From an uncultured Legionella sp. (GTDB lineage: Bacteria; Pseudomonadota; Gammaproteobacteria; Legionellales; Legionellaceae), in contig CAISKC010000552.1 of the NCBI GenBank assembly GCA_903885895.1, forward strand, positions 1 through 6,392: 6,392 bases of DNA, in the 5' to 3' direction. Position numbers and translations under genes: made by a program. Within the stretch, counting starts at the first letter, position 1; each line of letters begins with the position of its first letter. Shown here in pieces: positions 6,163 to 6,392 of this stretch. The notes below the pieces were generated by a model, which was not told the DNA's origin, searched no databases, and worked only from the letters and a program-made list of their open reading frames with translations.

Positions 6163-6190
6163 AAACCCGGGTTTCACTGCGTTTCACCCC
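6163..6190. repeat. CCCGGG palindrome with repeated GTTTCAC
   Basis: The perfect 12-bp palindrome AAACCCGGGTTT (6163-6174) runs into GTTTCAC at 6171-6177, which repeats at 6181-6187 and is followed by CCC. GGGT (6169-6172) can pair loosely with ACCC (6186-6189). It looks like a decayed relative of the other GC-rich intergenic palindromes, but I cannot assign a family. Confidence 0.4.
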
Positions 6191-6234
6191 CGATGTATCC
6201 CCTCATAATTTTTTGATAGAAAGTCAATGTAAAT

Positions 6235-6264
6235 GTAGGGTGGACAAAGCGCAGCGTGCCCACC
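6235..6264. repeat. REP-like unit of the GTAGGGTGG...CCCACC type
   Basis: The unit begins GTAGGGTGGACAAAGCGC and ends GTGCCCACC. GGTGG (6239-6243) pairs with CCACC (6260-6264), and the stem continues imperfectly with one mismatch and two further pairs. The pattern matches a widely dispersed proteobacterial intergenic repeat known to me from memory, and it shares its architecture (GTAGG...GGGC with an inverted partner) with the units at 116-213. Confidence 0.65.
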
Positions 6265-6392
6265 AGTTCGAAGAAATAATTTAAAACCCTGCTTCTTCTC
6301 GTGTAGAGAGTTCTTGTAAGTACATAAGCTGCACTGGCAGACGTGTGCTTGTGTAACAACTAGGGATCATTTTATTTTGCTGCTGTACAAGA

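Larger units (their letters stand above)
6086..6392. other. Gene-free region upstream of trhO
   Basis: I find no supportable gene here. The open frame at about 6174-6359 (- strand) reads across the REP-like unit and yields the stretch VGTLRFVHPT, a familiar by-product of translating such repeats, so I treat it as spurious. The region contains the perfect palindromes AAGATATCTT (6125-6134) and AAACCCGGGTTT (6163-6174), a GTTTCAC doublet (6171-6177 and 6181-6187) and one REP-like hairpin at 6235-6264. The last 100 bases resemble nothing I recognise and may belong to the leader of a gene beyond the window. Confidence 0.55.

Noticed and set aside
6174..6359. 61-residue open frame on the - strand
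   Set aside because: Its recognisable part, VGTLRFVHPT, is what a GTAGGGTGG-type repeat gives when translated; no ribosome site or homology supports it.

Overview
The window holds the first five genes of a bacterial division and cell wall (dcw) cluster, all on the + strand: mraZ, rsmH, ftsL, ftsI and murE. A convergent single gene, trhO, lies downstream on the - strand. The gene order, the short FtsL with one membrane segment, an FtsI without PASTA repeats and a MurE with the meso-diaminopimelate motif DNPR all point to a Gram-negative gammaproteobacterium. The moderately AT-rich composition and the C-terminally short TrhO would suit a Legionella/Coxiella-like lineage, but that placement is inference and cannot be settled from this sequence.

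Layout. Positions 1-288 have no convincing gene; they hold an inverted pair of GC-rich REP-like palindromes bounded by an 11-bp inverted repeat. Positions 289-379 are the cluster promoter region, with two candidate sigma70 promoters and phased GTGG repeats that look like the operator bound by MraZ itself. Positions 380-5241 are the five-gene cluster. Its genes are packed tightly: a 3-bp gap (mraZ/rsmH), ATGA overlaps (rsmH/ftsL and ftsL/ftsI) and a 10-bp gap with a good ribosome site (ftsI/murE). One transcript with translational coupling is likely. Positions 5242-5315 carry a double palindrome between the convergent murE and trhO. trhO occupies 5316-6026 (- strand) and has its own promoter at about 6057-6085. 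Positions 6086-6392 show no gene, only degenerate palindromes and one REP-like unit.

How the genes work together. MraZ is the cluster's transcription regulator and RsmH methylates 16S rRNA in the ribosomal decoding centre. FtsL and FtsI belong to the divisome: FtsL acts with FtsB and FtsQ, and FtsI is the septal transpeptidase. MurE adds meso-diaminopimelate to the peptidoglycan precursor in the cytoplasm. TrhO hydroxylates the wobble uridine of tRNAs and has no direct link to division.

I see no undescribed system here. The coding content is conserved core machinery. The points worth a second look are the phased MraZ operator, the break of the cluster directly after murE, and the intergenic repeats, including one that abuts the short end of TrhO.
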